Assembly: GCF_001507545.1 (NCBI RefSeq)
Contig: NZ_LQBP01000010.1
Span: 62,001 to 126,000 of the forward strand
Source of the DNA: Ruegeria profundi
Lineage (GTDB): Bacteria > Pseudomonadota > Alphaproteobacteria > Rhodobacterales > Rhodobacteraceae
DNA length: 64,000 nucleotides
Reading direction: 5' to 3'
The notes under the pieces were generated by a model. That model was not told where the DNA came from and searched no databases. It saw only the letters and a list, made by a program, of their open reading frames with translations. Of the stretch, positions 36,905-48,483 are shown one piece after another. The translations under genes and the position numbers were made by a program. The first letter of the stretch is position 1, and each line of letters begins with the position of its first letter.

Positions 36905-37468
36905 TTAACTTGCAGGCGTCGAAGACACACCAACCTGCGCAGGACGTAGAAGGCGATCGTGCAACATAAAGCCCTCGGCAGAGACCTGAATAATGTCTCC
37001 GGCCTTGGTGCCCGGCACCGGTGCCTCAAACATCGCCTCGTGGATATTGGGGTCAAACCGATCACCGACCTCAGGCGTGATCACTTCGATCCCGTGTTTC
37101 TGAAACACATCCTTCAACGCGCGCATCGTCAGCTCAACGCCTTCCAACAGACCGGCAGCAACCTCTTTCTGCTCATCGGTCGCGGCCTCAAGCGCGCGTT
37201 TCATGTTGTCATACACCGGCAGCATGTCACGGGCCAGCTTTGACCCGCCATACTGTTCCGCATCGCGGCGCGCCTTGTCGCCACGTTTTCGCGCGTTTTC
37301 GGCATCCGCAAGCGCACGCATGAACTTGTCTTTGTAATCGTCCCGCTCAGCGCGCAGTTCATCCAGTTCAAGCGCTTCGTCGCTGAACTCGGCAATTTCA
37401 TCGGCCAGCTCTTCCGCTTCGGCCGTTGCGATATTGTCCAGGAAGTCTTCGTCTTTGGGCTCTGCCAT
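36905..37468 (-). CDS. grpE: Nucleotide exchange factor GrpE
   Basis: Releases ADP from DnaK. 187 residues: acidic N-terminus, a long helix with DELRAERDDYKDKFMRALAD and AENARKR (about 37-62), and the beta-wing domain with DRFDPNIHEAMFEAPVPG. It follows hrcA by 10 nt in a two-gene operon, apart from dnaKJ. Confidence 0.97.
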   Translation of the reverse strand: MAEPKDEDFLDNIATAEAEELADEIAEFSDEALELDELRAERDDYKDKFMRALADAENARKRGDKARRDAEQYGGSKLARDMLPVYDNMKRALEAATDEQKEVAAGLLEGVELTMRALKDVFQKHGIEVITPEVGDRFDPNIHEAMFEAPVPGTKAGDIIQVSAEGFMLHDRLLRPAQVGVSSTPAS

Positions 37469-37478
37469 TTCTTACCCT

Positions 37479-38543
37479 CTAGCTCCGGTCGGATATCAGC
37501 TTGCCGACCAGTTGTGCCGTATAATCCACGATCGGCACGATCCGTCCATAATTCAGACGCGTGGGCCCGATCACCCCGACCGCACCGATTATCTTTCGAT
37601 CAGCGTTCATATAAGGAGACACCACCAAAGAGGAACCCGAAAGTGAGAAAAGTTTGTTCTCGGACCCAATAAAAATGCGCACACCCTCGCCTTCTTCGGT
37701 CAATTCGAGGAATTCGGCAATGTCCCGCTTGCGCTCCAGATCGTCAAACAGGGTACGAATTCGCTCCAGTTCCTCGGCCTCACCCTGTTCGCCCAGCAGA
37801 TTCGCCCTGCCGCGCACAATCAACCGTGCTGAGTCGCCCCCATCCCCGTCCCAGACCGCCATGCCGCTTTCAACCATTTCACGGGCCAGCACGTCGATCT
37901 CTTGCTTGCGGGCGTCAATCTGAGTTTGCATCTGACGGCGCACTTCGCGCAACGTGCGTCCTTCGATCAGCGCATTCAGGAAATTTGCGGCTTCGCGCAT
38001 TGAACTGGGCGTTTGTCCCGGGGGCGGCGTGAACAGGCGGTTTTCAACATGACCATCAGCAAAGACCAGAACCACCAAGGCGCGGTCATGGGCCAAGGAG
38101 ACAAACTCGATATGCTTGATTTCGGATTCTTGCTTGGGGGTCAAAACCAGCGATGCGCCATGTGTGACATGCGACAAGGCCGACCCCACACGGTCAAGCA
38201 TTCCGCCAACATCACCTTTGTTAGAGCCTAAAGTCTCATCCAATTTTTGCCGGTCATCAGCACCCAGATCGCCAACTTCCAACAAGCCGTCCACAAACAT
38301 CCGCAAACCCATCTGCGTCGGAATACGTCCGGCAGAGACATGCGGGCTGTCGAGCAGGCCAAGAAATTCAAGATCCTGCATCACGTTGCGCACGGTTGCG
38401 GCACTGACCTTCTCGGACAGAGTGCGCGTCAAAGTGCGGCTACCAACGGGTTCACCGCTGTCCAGATAGCTTTCGACGATCAGCCGGAACACTTCGCGTG
38501 ACCGGTCGTTCATCTCATCCAGAATTTTACTCGCTTCGCTCAT
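37479..38543 (-). CDS. hrcA: Heat-inducible transcription repressor HrcA
   Basis: Represses CIRCE-controlled heat-shock genes, usually groESL, and is itself folded by GroEL. 354 residues: N-terminal winged helix (SEKVSAATVRNVMQDLEFLG near 49-68) with YLDSGEPVGSRTL, then the GAF-like dimer domain ending GVIGPTRLNYGRIVPIVDY. No CIRCE repeat is seen upstream of any gene here, so its targets lie outside the window. Confidence 0.96.
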   Translation of the reverse strand: MSEASKILDEMNDRSREVFRLIVESYLDSGEPVGSRTLTRTLSEKVSAATVRNVMQDLEFLGLLDSPHVSAGRIPTQMGLRMFVDGLLEVGDLGADDRQKLDETLGSNKGDVGGMLDRVGSALSHVTHGASLVLTPKQESEIKHIEFVSLAHDRALVVLVFADGHVENRLFTPPPGQTPSSMREAANFLNALIEGRTLREVRRQMQTQIDARKQEIDVLAREMVESGMAVWDGDGGDSARLIVRGRANLLGEQGEAEELERIRTLFDDLERKRDIAEFLELTEEGEGVRIFIGSENKLFSLSGSSLVVSPYMNADRKIIGAVGVIGPTRLNYGRIVPIVDYTAQLVGKLISDRS

Positions 38544-38566
38544 CGGCGGTCCCCTGCTGGGCGGTC

Positions 38567-38594
38567 ATTAAATCGCAGGTACACGAAAGGTCAA
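38567..38594 (-). promoter_or_regulatory. Putative housekeeping promoter of hrcA-grpE
   Basis: On the minus strand TTGACC (38594-38589) and TTTAAT (38572-38567) are 16 nt apart, a good sigma-70 type match. Transcription would start about 17 nt before the hrcA ATG. No RpoH-like or CIRCE element is seen, unlike dnaK. Confidence 0.5.
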
Positions 38595-38655
38595 TCGGGG
38601 TTGCATCCTAGCGCCGCAGGGCGTTATCCCCAACCCAGCAAACAAAGGATTTTCG

Positions 38656-39369
38656 ATGCGACCCTCAGGACGAGATTTAAGCGAAATGCGCGCCGTTTCA
38701 ATCGAAACGGGGTTCACCAAACATGCCGAAGGTTCCTGCCTGATCAAAATGGGCGACACCCACGTGCTGTGTAACGCAACGATCGAAGATCGTGTGCCGC
38801 CCTTTATCAAGGGTTCAGGCCTTGGATGGGTCACCGCCGAATACGGTATGTTGCCCCGCGCAACCAACACCCGGATGCGGCGTGAGGCGGCAAGCGGCAA
38901 ACAAGGGGGCCGTACGGTAGAAATCCAGCGCCTGATTGGCCGTGCGCTGCGGGCCGGTGTAGACCGGGTCGCGCTGGGGGAACGTCAGATTACCGTGGAC
39001 TGCGACGTGATCCAGGCCGATGGCGGTACCCGCTGCGCCTCGATCACCGGTGGTTGGATTGCGCTACGTCTGGCAGTCAACAAGCTGATGAAGGCGGGTG
39101 ATGTGATTTCCGATCCACTGGTCGATCCGGTCGCGGCTGTGTCCTGTGGAATCTATGCCGGTCAGCCGGTGCTGGACCTGGACTACCCGGAAGACAGCGA
39201 AGCTGGCGTTGACGGTAACTTTATCATGACGGGCTCGGGCAAACTGATCGAAGTGCAGATGAGCGCGGAAGGCTCGGTCTTTAGCCGTGCCCAGATGGAT
39301 CAGCTGATGGACCTGGCTTCCAAAGGCGTTGGCGAATTGGCCGCTGCACAAAAGGCCGCCACCGCATGA
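38656..39369 (+). CDS. rph: Ribonuclease PH
   Basis: Phosphorolytic 3'-5' exoribonuclease that trims tRNA 3' ends. 237 residues, full length: opening [11 protein letters not shown], the [11 protein letters not shown] block, and phosphate-binding [15 protein letters not shown]. The usual bacterial partner order rph-rdgB-hemW follows with overlapping genes (4 nt with rdgB). Divergent from hrcA. Confidence 0.97.
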   Translation: MRPSGRDLSEMRAVSIETGFTKHAEGSCLIKMGDTHVLCNATIEDRVPPFIKGSGLGWVTAEYGMLPRATNTRMRREAASGKQGGRTVEIQRLIGRALRAGVDRVALGERQITVDCDVIQADGGTRCASITGGWIALRLAVNKLMKAGDVISDPLVDPVAAVSCGIYAGQPVLDLDYPEDSEAGVDGNFIMTGSGKLIEVQMSAEGSVFSRAQMDQLMDLASKGVGELAAAQKAATA

Positions 39370-39980
39370 CACGCAAGTTCGACGGTGACAGGCTGCTGGT
39401 TGCCACGCACAACAAAGGCAAGCTGGAAGAGATGGCGCATCTCCTCGAACCCTTTGGCGTGACAGTTGTAGGTGCGGGCGAAATGAATCTGCCTGAACCG
39501 GAAGAGACCGAAGATACGTTCATCGGCAACGCCCGGATCAAAGCCCACGCTGCTGCTAAGGCAACGGGCCTGCCTGCCCTGTCGGATGACTCCGGTATCA
39601 CGATAGACGCGTTGGACGGTGCACCCGGAGTTTACACTGCCGACTGGGCAGAAACGGACGATGGTCGCGATTTCATGATCGCCATGACCCGTGCCCACAC
39701 CGAACTTGAGAAAAAAAACGCCGCCCACCCGCGTACGGCACAGTTTCGCTGCACGCTGGTTCTTGCTTGGCCCGATGGCCATGATGAGGTGTTCGAGGGC
39801 GTTGCACCCGGGCATTTGGTTTGGCCAATCCGTGGCAAGGACGGGTTCGGCTACGACCCGATGTTTGTGCCCGACGGTCACGACATTACCTATGCTGAGA
39901 TGGACCGCTGGGAAAAGAACAAAATCAGCCATCGTGGCCGCGCGGTGGAGATGTTCGTGAAAGGCTGCTTTGGCGGATGA
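39366..39980 (+). CDS. rdgB: dITP/XTP pyrophosphatase (RdgB/HAM1)
   Basis: Cleanses the nucleotide pool by hydrolysing dITP, ITP and XTP. 204 residues. Opening [14 protein letters not shown], the acidic [20 protein letters not shown] (about 72-91) and C-terminal [11 protein letters not shown] with SHRGRA are diagnostic. Overlaps rph by 4 nt and hemW by 11 nt. Confidence 0.96.
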   Translation: MTRKFDGDRLLVATHNKGKLEEMAHLLEPFGVTVVGAGEMNLPEPEETEDTFIGNARIKAHAAAKATGLPALSDDSGITIDALDGAPGVYTADWAETDDGRDFMIAMTRAHTELEKKNAAHPRTAQFRCTLVLAWPDGHDEVFEGVAPGHLVWPIRGKDGFGYDPMFVPDGHDITYAEMDRWEKNKISHRGRAVEMFVKGCFGG

Positions 39981-41124
39981 TTGGCGCAACGGGGGCTTTG
40001 GCCTGTATGTACATTGGCCCTTTTGCGAGGCCAAATGCCCCTATTGCGACTTCAACAGTCATGTTTCAAAAAATATCAATCAAAAACAATGGCTTAAATC
40101 TTATCTGAGGGAGCTGAAGCGCTCTGCTGCTGAAACCCCCGACCGCGTGTTGAATACGATATTCTTTGGTGGCGGTACGCCATCTTTGATGGATCCCGAC
40201 ACTGTTGGTGCGGTGATTGATCAGGCCCGTGCCCTGTGGCATCCCGCCAACGACATGGAAATCACGCTGGAGGCCAACCCAAGTTCGGTCGAGGCTGGAC
40301 GTTTCGCGGCCTATCACGACGCTGGCGTGAACCGTATCTCGATGGGCGTACAGGCGTTGAACGATGACGACCTGCGCCGTCTGGGGCGTATCCACACCGT
40401 CGCTGAGGCGCGCGCTGCATTCGACATCGCGCGCGCTTGCTTCGATCGGGTCAGTTTTGACCTTATCTATGCACGCCAACACCAAACCCCGGAGATGTGG
40501 CGCGCTGAGCTGAACGAAGCCCTGTCAATGGCCGTTGATCACCTATCGCTCTACCAGCTGACAATTGAGGAAGGCACTGCCTTTGGTGATCGCTACACGG
40601 TCGGAAAACTTCGCGGCCTGCCAGAGGATGACAGCGCCGCCGACATGTATCTAGTCACTCAAGACGTCTGCGAGGCACATGGCCTCCCTGCCTATGAGGT
40701 TTCTAACCACGCGCGGCCCGGTGCCGAGTCACAACATAATCTGATCTACTGGAACTATGGTGATTATGTCGGCGTTGGTCCCGGAGCACATGGGCGGATC
40801 ACGGTAAACGGTGAAAAGCTTGCCACCGAAACCTATTTGTCGCCAAACGCCTGGCTGACTGCCGTTGAGAACGGCAGCGGAGAGAAACTACGATCGACGC
40901 TTTCACGGCAAGATCAGGCGAACGAATACCTTATGATGTGTCTGAGGACTACAGAAGGTCTATATATGGATCGATTTAGTAAGTTAGCCGGGTATTCTTT
41001 ACCACAGAACAAACTGTCTGATTTGATTGAACTTGGAATGATTGAGCAGATTGATCGTCGATTGGTTGCAACCAAAAACGGTCGCGCTGTCTTAAATGCG
41101 GTGATCCGGGAATTGTTGGGATAG
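39970..41124 (+). CDS. hemW: Radical SAM heme chaperone HemW
   Basis: 384 residues from TTG 39970, inside the end of rdgB. The radical SAM cluster is FCEAKCPYC (CxxxCxxC) near 18-26, and HNLIYW near 257 is the HNxxYW heme-binding motif that separates HemW from the oxygen-independent coproporphyrinogen oxidase HemN. It is expected to bind heme and pass it to respiratory enzymes. The C-terminal domain is complete. Confidence 0.93.
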   Translation: MADDWRNGGFGLYVHWPFCEAKCPYCDFNSHVSKNINQKQWLKSYLRELKRSAAETPDRVLNTIFFGGGTPSLMDPDTVGAVIDQARALWHPANDMEITLEANPSSVEAGRFAAYHDAGVNRISMGVQALNDDDLRRLGRIHTVAEARAAFDIARACFDRVSFDLIYARQHQTPEMWRAELNEALSMAVDHLSLYQLTIEEGTAFGDRYTVGKLRGLPEDDSAADMYLVTQDVCEAHGLPAYEVSNHARPGAESQHNLIYWNYGDYVGVGPGAHGRITVNGEKLATETYLSPNAWLTAVENGSGEKLRSTLSRQDQANEYLMMCLRTTEGLYMDRFSKLAGYSLPQNKLSDLIELGMIEQIDRRLVATKNGRAVLNAVIRELLG

Positions 41125-41127
41125 CTG

Positions 41128-41481
41128 ATGCAATACCTTTGGGCCGCTTTAGGGTTGATCTGCGTAGCGTTTGCGATGGTCGGTATTATCGTTCCCCTTT
41201 TGCCAACGGTGCCTTTTCTGCTTTTGGCAGCGTTTTTGTTTGCGCGCTCGTCTTCCCGTTTACACAATTGGCTAATAACTCATCAGACCTTCGGCCCACT
41301 GATCCAGGACTGGCAGACCGCTGGCGCCATAAGGCCACGCGCAAAAAAGGCGGCCACCTTCTCGATCGCCGCCGTATTCGGACTGTCGATTCTGCTATCC
41401 TTGCCAGTCTTTGTTCTTGTTATTCAGGCCGTCGTGTTGGGCGCCGTAATGGCCTTTATCTGGACGCGTCCTAGCGGCTGA
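41128..41481 (+). CDS. DUF454 (YbaN-like) small membrane protein
   Basis: 117 residues. Hydrophobic segments at about 5-40 (VGIIVPLLPTVPFLLLAAF) and 75-112, with FARSSSRLHNWL between, as in the YbaN family. Function is unknown. It starts 3 nt after hemW and overlaps the convergent parB end by 11 nt. Confidence 0.87.
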   Translation: MQYLWAALGLICVAFAMVGIIVPLLPTVPFLLLAAFLFARSSSRLHNWLITHQTFGPLIQDWQTAGAIRPRAKKAATFSIAAVFGLSILLSLPVFVLVIQAVVLGAVMAFIWTRPSG

Positions 41482-42364
41482 GTTTGGCGCACAGATCATC
41501 CAACTGATCCAGGTTTTCATATGTTAGAACCACCTGCCCAGTTTCTGATCCCGCCTTGTGATTAATCGTTACTTTCATCGCAAGAATGGCTGAAAGATCT
41601 TTTTCCAGTGCGCGCGTATCCGCATCCTTACCCGCATCCAAGTTTCTGGACCTCGGCGCAGTTTTTTCCGGACCTGCTTGCTGTTTCTTTACCAGCGCTT
41701 CGGTTGCGCGCACCGACAGTTCGTCCCGTACGACAATTTTTGCCAATTCTGATGGGTTTTCCGCAGTAATCAGTGCCCGTGCATGACCCGCAGAAAGTTT
41801 ACCTTGTATCACCAAGGTCTGCACATCCTGCGGCAGTGACAGCAGGCGCAGAAGATTGGCAATGTGACTGCGGCTTTTTCCCAGTGCTTCGGCCAGCTTT
41901 TCTTGCGTATGGCCAAAGCGATCCATAAGCTGTTTATAGCCAGCCGCCTCTTCAACGGCATTCAGGTCAGCGCGCTGGATATTCTCGATAATCGCGACTT
42001 CCAATACTTCAGTATCATCGAAGTCACGCACGATAACCGGAATATCATGCAATTGGGCCATCTGGGCCGCACGCCAACGCCTTTCGCCAGCGACAATTTC
42101 ATAGTCACCCGCGCTGACCTCGCGGACGATCAGAGGCTGAATGATACCCTTTTCCTTGATCGAAGCCGCAAGCTCATCCAATCGTTCTGCTGAAAATGTT
42201 CGGCGCGGCTGGTTGGGATTTGCGTGCAGTTTTTCAATTGGAACGTTCATGTCCGGTCGGCGCGGTTCATTTGGCGCCAACCCTGCGGTTTCTTGTGTTA
42301 CATCGGCCATCAAAGCGGACAGGCCCCGACCCAAACCCCTGGGTTTTGTTTTTTTGGCAGCCAC
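41471..42364 (-). CDS. parB: Chromosome partitioning protein ParB
   Basis: CTP-dependent clamp that loads at parS and spreads. 297 residues: N-terminal LGRGLSALM, CTP-binding motif GERRWRAA near 93, central helix-turn-helix (QEKLAEALGKSRSHIANLLRL), and a C-terminal dimer domain. It lies in the classic origin operon rsmG-parA-parB; two perfect parS sites are 1.4 and 3.3 kb upstream. Confidence 0.97.
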   Translation of the reverse strand: MAAKKTKPRGLGRGLSALMADVTQETAGLAPNEPRRPDMNVPIEKLHANPNQPRRTFSAERLDELAASIKEKGIIQPLIVREVSAGDYEIVAGERRWRAAQMAQLHDIPVIVRDFDDTEVLEVAIIENIQRADLNAVEEAAGYKQLMDRFGHTQEKLAEALGKSRSHIANLLRLLSLPQDVQTLVIQGKLSAGHARALITAENPSELAKIVVRDELSVRATEALVKKQQAGPEKTAPRSRNLDAGKDADTRALEKDLSAILAMKVTINHKAGSETGQVVLTYENLDQLDDLCAKLSR

Positions 42365-42384
42365 TTACCCCTCCTCACTGCCGC

Positions 42385-43188
42385 TTAGGCGGCGACATTC
42401 TTGTTCTTTTGAATAATTTCGCGCGCCAGATGCCTGTACGCCATAGCACCCAACGATCCCGAATCATATTGAAGTACCGGCAAAGCGAAAGATGGAGCCT
42501 CGCTGACTCTGACATTCCTGGGTATCTTGGTTTTAAACACCATCTCGCCCAAATTGTCACGCGCATCCTTTTCGACCTGGCGAGACAAGTTGTTGCGGTT
42601 GTCATACATCGTCAACACAATACCTTCGATTCTCAGCTCTGGGTTTGCAGTTTGACGGACCTCTCGGATCGTCAGCATGAGTTGAGACAAACCCTCCAGT
42701 GCAAAGAACTCACTTTGCAGTGGTACCAACACGGAATGCGCCGCAACCATTGCGTTCACGGTCAGTAGATTGAGTGACGGCGGACAGTCGATCAGAACAA
42801 AATCCAGGTTGAACTTGTCAATTGGTGTTTGCCGCAAGGCATCATGGAGCAAGTAGCTGCGCTTTTCATTCGAAATCAGTTCGATGTCGGCTGAACTCAG
42901 ATCAACTGTGGCCGGTATGACTAGCAGGCCATCTATTTCCGTCTCCTGAATCACCGCCTCAAGTGGCGCGTCATCCAGCAAAAGATCGTAAGTTGTCCAG
43001 TCTCGGTCCTCAACCCCAAGGCCGGTTGAGGCATTGCCCTGCGGATCCAGATCAACCACCAGTACGCGACACCCAGCTTCGGCTAAGCCGGCGGCAAGGT
43101 TGATTGCTGTCGTTGTTTTTCCCACCCCGCCCTTTTGATTGGCAACCGCGATAATCCTAGGCCCTGAGGGACGAGACAGATCAACCAC
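42385..43188 (-). CDS. parA: Chromosome partitioning ATPase ParA
   Basis: Moves ParB-parS complexes using ATP. 267 residues, chromosomal (short) type without an N-terminal DNA-binding extension. Deviant Walker A is KGGVGKTTT near 19-27, with DLDPQGNAS and LIDCPPSLN. It overlaps the end of rsmG by 8 nt and is 20 nt from parB. Confidence 0.97.
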   Translation of the reverse strand: MVDLSRPSGPRIIAVANQKGGVGKTTTAINLAAGLAEAGCRVLVVDLDPQGNASTGLGVEDRDWTTYDLLLDDAPLEAVIQETEIDGLLVIPATVDLSSADIELISNEKRSYLLHDALRQTPIDKFNLDFVLIDCPPSLNLLTVNAMVAAHSVLVPLQSEFFALEGLSQLMLTIREVRQTANPELRIEGIVLTMYDNRNNLSRQVEKDARDNLGEMVFKTKIPRNVRVSEAPSFALPVLQYDSGSLGAMAYRHLAREIIQKNKNVAA

Positions 43189-43795
43189 GCGATACTCCTT
43201 TGATCCTTAGGATAACTGCTTGGGGCTCTGTTAAACTTGTAATTGGCTCATAAGTGAATTTCCATTCTTTGCGCGCGTCTTCTACCTCTTTTTTCCAGCT
43301 TGCGCCTTTCGGCAACAGCGCGGTTCCGCTTTTTCCTAAATGTCTGTCGCAAAAGGACAATAACCTGCCAAGATCAGACAAAGCCCGAGCTGATAGTATA
43401 TCAGCACTCATTGGGTCAACTATTTCAATTCTCTTCGAAATCACGGCACATTTTACCCCGCATTCCCGTGCGACACTTCGCAGAAACGCAGCTTTGCGCT
43501 GATCACTTTCTATAAGTGTGAATTGAGCCCCTGGTGCGTCTTCGATGGCCATAATTGCGCAAACCATTCCGGGGAACCCACCTCCGCTGCCAATATCCAC
43601 CCAGGTTTCGAACTGAGCCGCCAATCGGTAAACTTGCACAGAATCAAGGATATGACGCTCCCAAATGCTTGTTAAACTATTTCGCGAGACCAAGTTAATT
43701 TTAGGATTCCAGTGCTGCACCAATCGTACATAGGTTTCGAGGCGCTCAAATGTTTCACGTGAAACATCCAAACCGTCGAAAATCTTATCGCTCAT
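43181..43795 (-). CDS. rsmG: 16S rRNA m7G527 methyltransferase RsmG (GidB)
   Basis: 204 residues, SAM Rossmann fold with [12 protein letters not shown] near 67. The residues DVSRETF near 10-16 are encoded by a perfect parS palindrome (43751-43766), a known constraint in gidB genes. It starts 4 nt inside the end of mnmG. Confidence 0.95.
   Translation of the reverse strand: MSDKIFDGLDVSRETFERLETYVRLVQHWNPKINLVSRNSLTSIWERHILDSVQVYRLAAQFETWVDIGSGGGFPGMVCAIMAIEDAPGAQFTLIESDQRKAAFLRSVARECGVKCAVISKRIEIVDPMSADILSARALSDLGRLLSFCDRHLGKSGTALLPKGASWKKEVEDARKEWKFTYEPITSLTEPQAVILRIKGVSRG
43751..43766. promoter_or_regulatory. parS site 1 (ParB binding), inside rsmG
   Basis: Perfect 16-bp palindrome TGTTTCACGTGAAACA, identical to the bacterial parS consensus. 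It lies 5.2 kb from the proposed oriC and 1.4 kb upstream of parB. Confidence 0.93.
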
Positions 43796-45669
43796 GCCTT
43801 TCGAACCCTCTGCGCACGTCGAAGTTTCGCCAACAACAAAGTCAAAGCGGCGGGTGTCACGCCCTCAACCCGGCCCGCCTGCGCGATATTCACGGGTTTC
43901 GCATCCGTCAGCTTTTGCTTGATCTCAGATGAAAGACCGTCAAGAGCAGAATAATCAAAATCTCTTGGTATCTCGTAAGACTCATCTCGTTTCATAGCTT
44001 CAACATCTTTGTTCTGTCGCGCAATGTAGTTTGCGTACAGGGCATCCCTCTCAACCTGATGTCGGATATCTTCTTCAGTACTTTCTAGATCAGGTACAAG
44101 GGGGACTATGTCCCCGAAATGAACATCGGGAAATGCCAGCAGGGCCATTGCGTCACGACGGTTTCCATCTTGATTGATGTTAATTCCAACCGCGCGTACG
44201 TCTTTCGGGGTGAACGTTCGGTCAGTCAGTTTTGATTTAACTGCCGTCAGCCTATCCATTTTTTTACTGAAACTCTCCAAACGCGCCTGTCCGACACATC
44301 CTAGATCCACACCTATTGGAGTTAACCGTTGATCCGCGTTGTCTGCGCGTAGTGACAACCGGAACTCCGCGCGTGACGTGAACATTCGGTAAGGTTCTGC
44401 TACACCACGTGTTGTCAAATCGTCAATCATCACACCAATGTAGCTGTCCGCGCGGGTGAAATGGATGGGGTCTCTCTCCAAGACGTATTGCGCAGCGTTC
44501 AGGCCTGCGACCAGACCTTGCGCTGCTGCTTCTTCATATCCTGTTGTTCCGTTGATTTGGCCAGCCAGATACAGTCCCGGCACCTCGGGCAAAGACAACG
44601 AGGATGAGAGAACCCTTGGATCGACATAGTCATATTCTATCGCATAACCGGGTTGCAATATCTCCGCTTTCTCAAGCCCTTTTATTGAATGGACATATTC
44701 AACCTGTACGTCTTGAGGTAACGACGTCGAAATACCGTTGGGATAAATAGTATGATCATTGACACCCTCCGGCTCCAGAAAGATCTGGTGGGAGTCCTTT
44801 TCTGCGAAACGGACAATTTTATCTTCGATCGACGGGCAATATCTGGGTCCAACCCCATCAATGTGCCCACCGTACATAGCTGATCGCGATAGGTTTTTCT
44901 CGATTATTTCATGCGTGCGAGCGTTCGTATGTGTGATCCCACACGATATCTGCGGCGCAACGACCGACTTTGATAAGAACGAGAATAACGTTGGGACTTC
45001 ATCGCCATCCTGTCGTTCAAGATCTGACCAATCAATCGTACGTCCATCCAGCCTCGGTGGTGTGCCTGTTTTTAATCGCCCGAGTGGAAGCGCAAAGCTG
45101 TCCAGCCTTTCAGCAAGTTTTACTGACGGTCGATCACCCATACGCCCCCCCGGGCGCGAGACATCCCCGATATGAATTACCCCGCGCAGGAATGTACCAG
45201 ACGTCAGAATAACGGCTTTGGCGTGAACTTCTGACTCATCTGCCAATCTGATGCCAGTCACCCTGGGGCCGTCCAGCAGGAAATCTACGACCTCACCAAC
45301 AACAATTGATAAATGCGCTTGCGCTCTCGTTTCCTTTTGCATAGCAGCGCGGTACAAAGCCCGATCCGCCTGAGTTCTTGGCCCCTGTACCGCAGGTCCT
45401 TTGCGTCTGTTTAATAGACGAAATTGAATGCCTGCCTGATCGGCAACGCGACCCATGACACCGTCCAAAGCATCAATCTCGCGCACCAAGTGTCCTTTGC
45501 CAAGCCCTCCGACAGCGGGGTTGCAGGACATGACACCGATATCTTGAGCAGACAGTGTAACCAAGGCTGTTTCGACACCCATTCGCGCAGCGGCATGCGC
45601 CGCTTCGGTGCCAGCATGGCCAGCGCCAATAACTACAACATCGAACTTCGAATGTTTCACGTGAAACAC
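43792..45669 (-). CDS. mnmG: tRNA uridine 5-carboxymethylaminomethyl modification enzyme MnmG (GidA)
   Basis: With MnmE makes cmnm5U34 in tRNA. 625 residues: FAD-binding [19 protein letters not shown], the CNPAVGG motif (Cys50 region) and the C-terminal GidA-associated domain. It starts at GTG 45669; the first residues MFHVKH are encoded by a parS palindrome, a known feature of gidA genes. It is 3 nt from mnmE. Confidence 0.97.
   Translation of the reverse strand: MFHVKHSKFDVVVIGAGHAGTEAAHAAARMGVETALVTLSAQDIGVMSCNPAVGGLGKGHLVREIDALDGVMGRVADQAGIQFRLLNRRKGPAVQGPRTQADRALYRAAMQKETRAQAHLSIVVGEVVDFLLDGPRVTGIRLADESEVHAKAVILTSGTFLRGVIHIGDVSRPGGRMGDRPSVKLAERLDSFALPLGRLKTGTPPRLDGRTIDWSDLERQDGDEVPTLFSFLSKSVVAPQISCGITHTNARTHEIIEKNLSRSAMYGGHIDGVGPRYCPSIEDKIVRFAEKDSHQIFLEPEGVNDHTIYPNGISTSLPQDVQVEYVHSIKGLEKAEILQPGYAIEYDYVDPRVLSSSLSLPEVPGLYLAGQINGTTGYEEAAAQGLVAGLNAAQYVLERDPIHFTRADSYIGVMIDDLTTRGVAEPYRMFTSRAEFRLSLRADNADQRLTPIGVDLGCVGQARLESFSKKMDRLTAVKSKLTDRTFTPKDVRAVGININQDGNRRDAMALLAFPDVHFGDIVPLVPDLESTEEDIRHQVERDALYANYIARQNKDVEAMKRDESYEIPRDFDYSALDGLSSEIKQKLTDAKPVNIAQAGRVEGVTPAALTLLLAKLRRAQRVRKA
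45653..45668. promoter_or_regulatory. parS site 2 (ParB binding), at the mnmG start
   Basis: Second perfect TGTTTCACGTGAAACA, 1.9 kb from the first, covering codons 1-6 of mnmG from the second base of its GTG start. ParB binding here could affect transcription through mnmG; inference. Confidence 0.93.
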
Positions 45670-45672
45670 TCC

Positions 45673-46959
45673 CTATTTACCAAGGCAAAAACTGGCGAAT
45701 ATCTCATCCAACAGGTCTTCAACGCCAATTCTTCCAACCAGTGCTTCCAGCGCGCGAATTGCAGTTCGCAATTCCTCCGCTGCGATATCATACAAATCCG
45801 GTCCTGATTCCAGAACAGTCATAGCATCAGCCAATGCTGAGTTTGCATCATTTAGCGCTACCCTATGACGCTCTCGGGTGGCTATACCATGGCTAGTAGA
45901 TTTAGCAGACAAAGTACGCGATATGTGGGAAATAAGCTGATCGATCCCTTGACCCGTTTTCCCGGAAATTCCCCCTTCGTCATCTTCTCGAAGATCAGAT
46001 TTTGGTAAAACTTGGATATCACCTTCTATCATCGCGACACCAAGTTCGGCCGGGTTTTCGGTTAGAAACACCCTCAAGTCTGCAGCTTCCGCTCTTTTCC
46101 GAGCAAGCTTGATCCCAAGGTTTTCGACATGATCTTCGGTTTCGCGCAGTCCGGCTGTATCCAAAAGCGTAACAGGTAACCCACTCAGATCCATACGCAC
46201 TTCGATGACGTCGCGCGTCGTGCCCGCATACTCTGACGTAATCGCTGCCTCTCGCCCGGCCAGGGCGTTCAGCAAGGTCGACTTGCCCGCATTTGGAAGC
46301 CCTACAATAGCAACTTCAAAACCGGTCCGGATGCGCTCGGCAATCTTTACACCTTCTGCCTCACGTTGAAGGTCGTGCATTACGCCAGACACCAGTGTGC
46401 GGACCTCCGGAGACACATCCGTTGGCACTTCTTCGTCGGCAAAATCAATCACCGCCTCCAGTAACGATGCGGCGCGAATCAGATCACGGCGCCAGCGTTC
46501 AGCCAAACCGCCCAGTTCGCCGGCCAGTATGGTCTGAGCTTGTTTTCGCTGCGCCTCGGTTTCAGAGTCGATGAGGTCAGCAAGACCTTCGACCTGCGTC
46601 AAGTCCATCTTGCCGTTCTCAAGCGCGCGGCGGGTAAACTCACCCGGTTCAGCCAAACGCAATCCGTTTATATCCGATAGGCAGCGCATCACCGCATTGA
46701 CCGTAGCCGTGCTGCCATGGATTTGAAGCTCGGCCACGTCCTCACCAGTAAAACTCGCCGGACCTTGGAAGGTTAAAACCAACCCGTCATCAAGGCGTGA
46801 CCCGTCACTTGCATGCAAAGACCTAACCCGCATACCGCGGGGCGGTAGCGGGCTTCCGGTCAGATTAGCCGCAGCAGAATGCGCCAAAGGGCCAGAGAGG
46901 CGGATCACCGCCACCCCTGCTTTGCCTTGTGCGCTGGCCAAGGCGAATATCGTATCCAT
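45673..46959 (-). CDS. mnmE: tRNA modification GTPase MnmE (TrmE)
   Basis: Partner of MnmG. 428 residues: N-terminal folate-binding domain (1-118), helical domain, inserted GTPase with [14 protein letters not shown] near 217 and DTAGLRET, and C-terminal CLGK, the variant of the catalytic C(I/L)GK motif. The start [20 protein letters not shown] is typical. It lies 30 nt after rho in the same leftward run. Confidence 0.96.
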   Translation of the reverse strand: MDTIFALASAQGKAGVAVIRLSGPLAHSAAANLTGSPLPPRGMRVRSLHASDGSRLDDGLVLTFQGPASFTGEDVAELQIHGSTATVNAVMRCLSDINGLRLAEPGEFTRRALENGKMDLTQVEGLADLIDSETEAQRKQAQTILAGELGGLAERWRRDLIRAASLLEAVIDFADEEVPTDVSPEVRTLVSGVMHDLQREAEGVKIAERIRTGFEVAIVGLPNAGKSTLLNALAGREAAITSEYAGTTRDVIEVRMDLSGLPVTLLDTAGLRETEDHVENLGIKLARKRAEAADLRVFLTENPAELGVAMIEGDIQVLPKSDLREDDEGGISGKTGQGIDQLISHISRTLSAKSTSHGIATRERHRVALNDANSALADAMTVLESGPDLYDIAAEELRTAIRALEALVGRIGVEDLLDEIFASFCLGK

Positions 46960-46989
46960 TCGAAGGCCTCGCGTCAGTTAAGACCTTTA

Positions 46990-48261
<1,272 letters not shown>

Positions 48262-48483
48262 GATACATACCTTCACCGCAGACAGCGCGGCACGAAGTGG
48301 AATTTTAGAACGGAAAATACGCCGCCCGGACGGGCGTGTTGGTCCCTACATATGCGCGACAGGCATCGGAGTCAAACAGACTGTCAGAGCACTTTTACGT
48401 TTGCCTTGAATCGAAACACGCAGCCTCTCCCTTCAGTCGAACACACGTTTTGATCCTTTTCTCTTGCTTAAAACGAAAAGTGC

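Noticed and set aside
38544..38655. CIRCE element near hrcA or dnaK
   Set aside because: I looked for TTAGCACTC-N9-GAGTGCTAA in the hrcA and dnaK upstream regions and found no such repeat.
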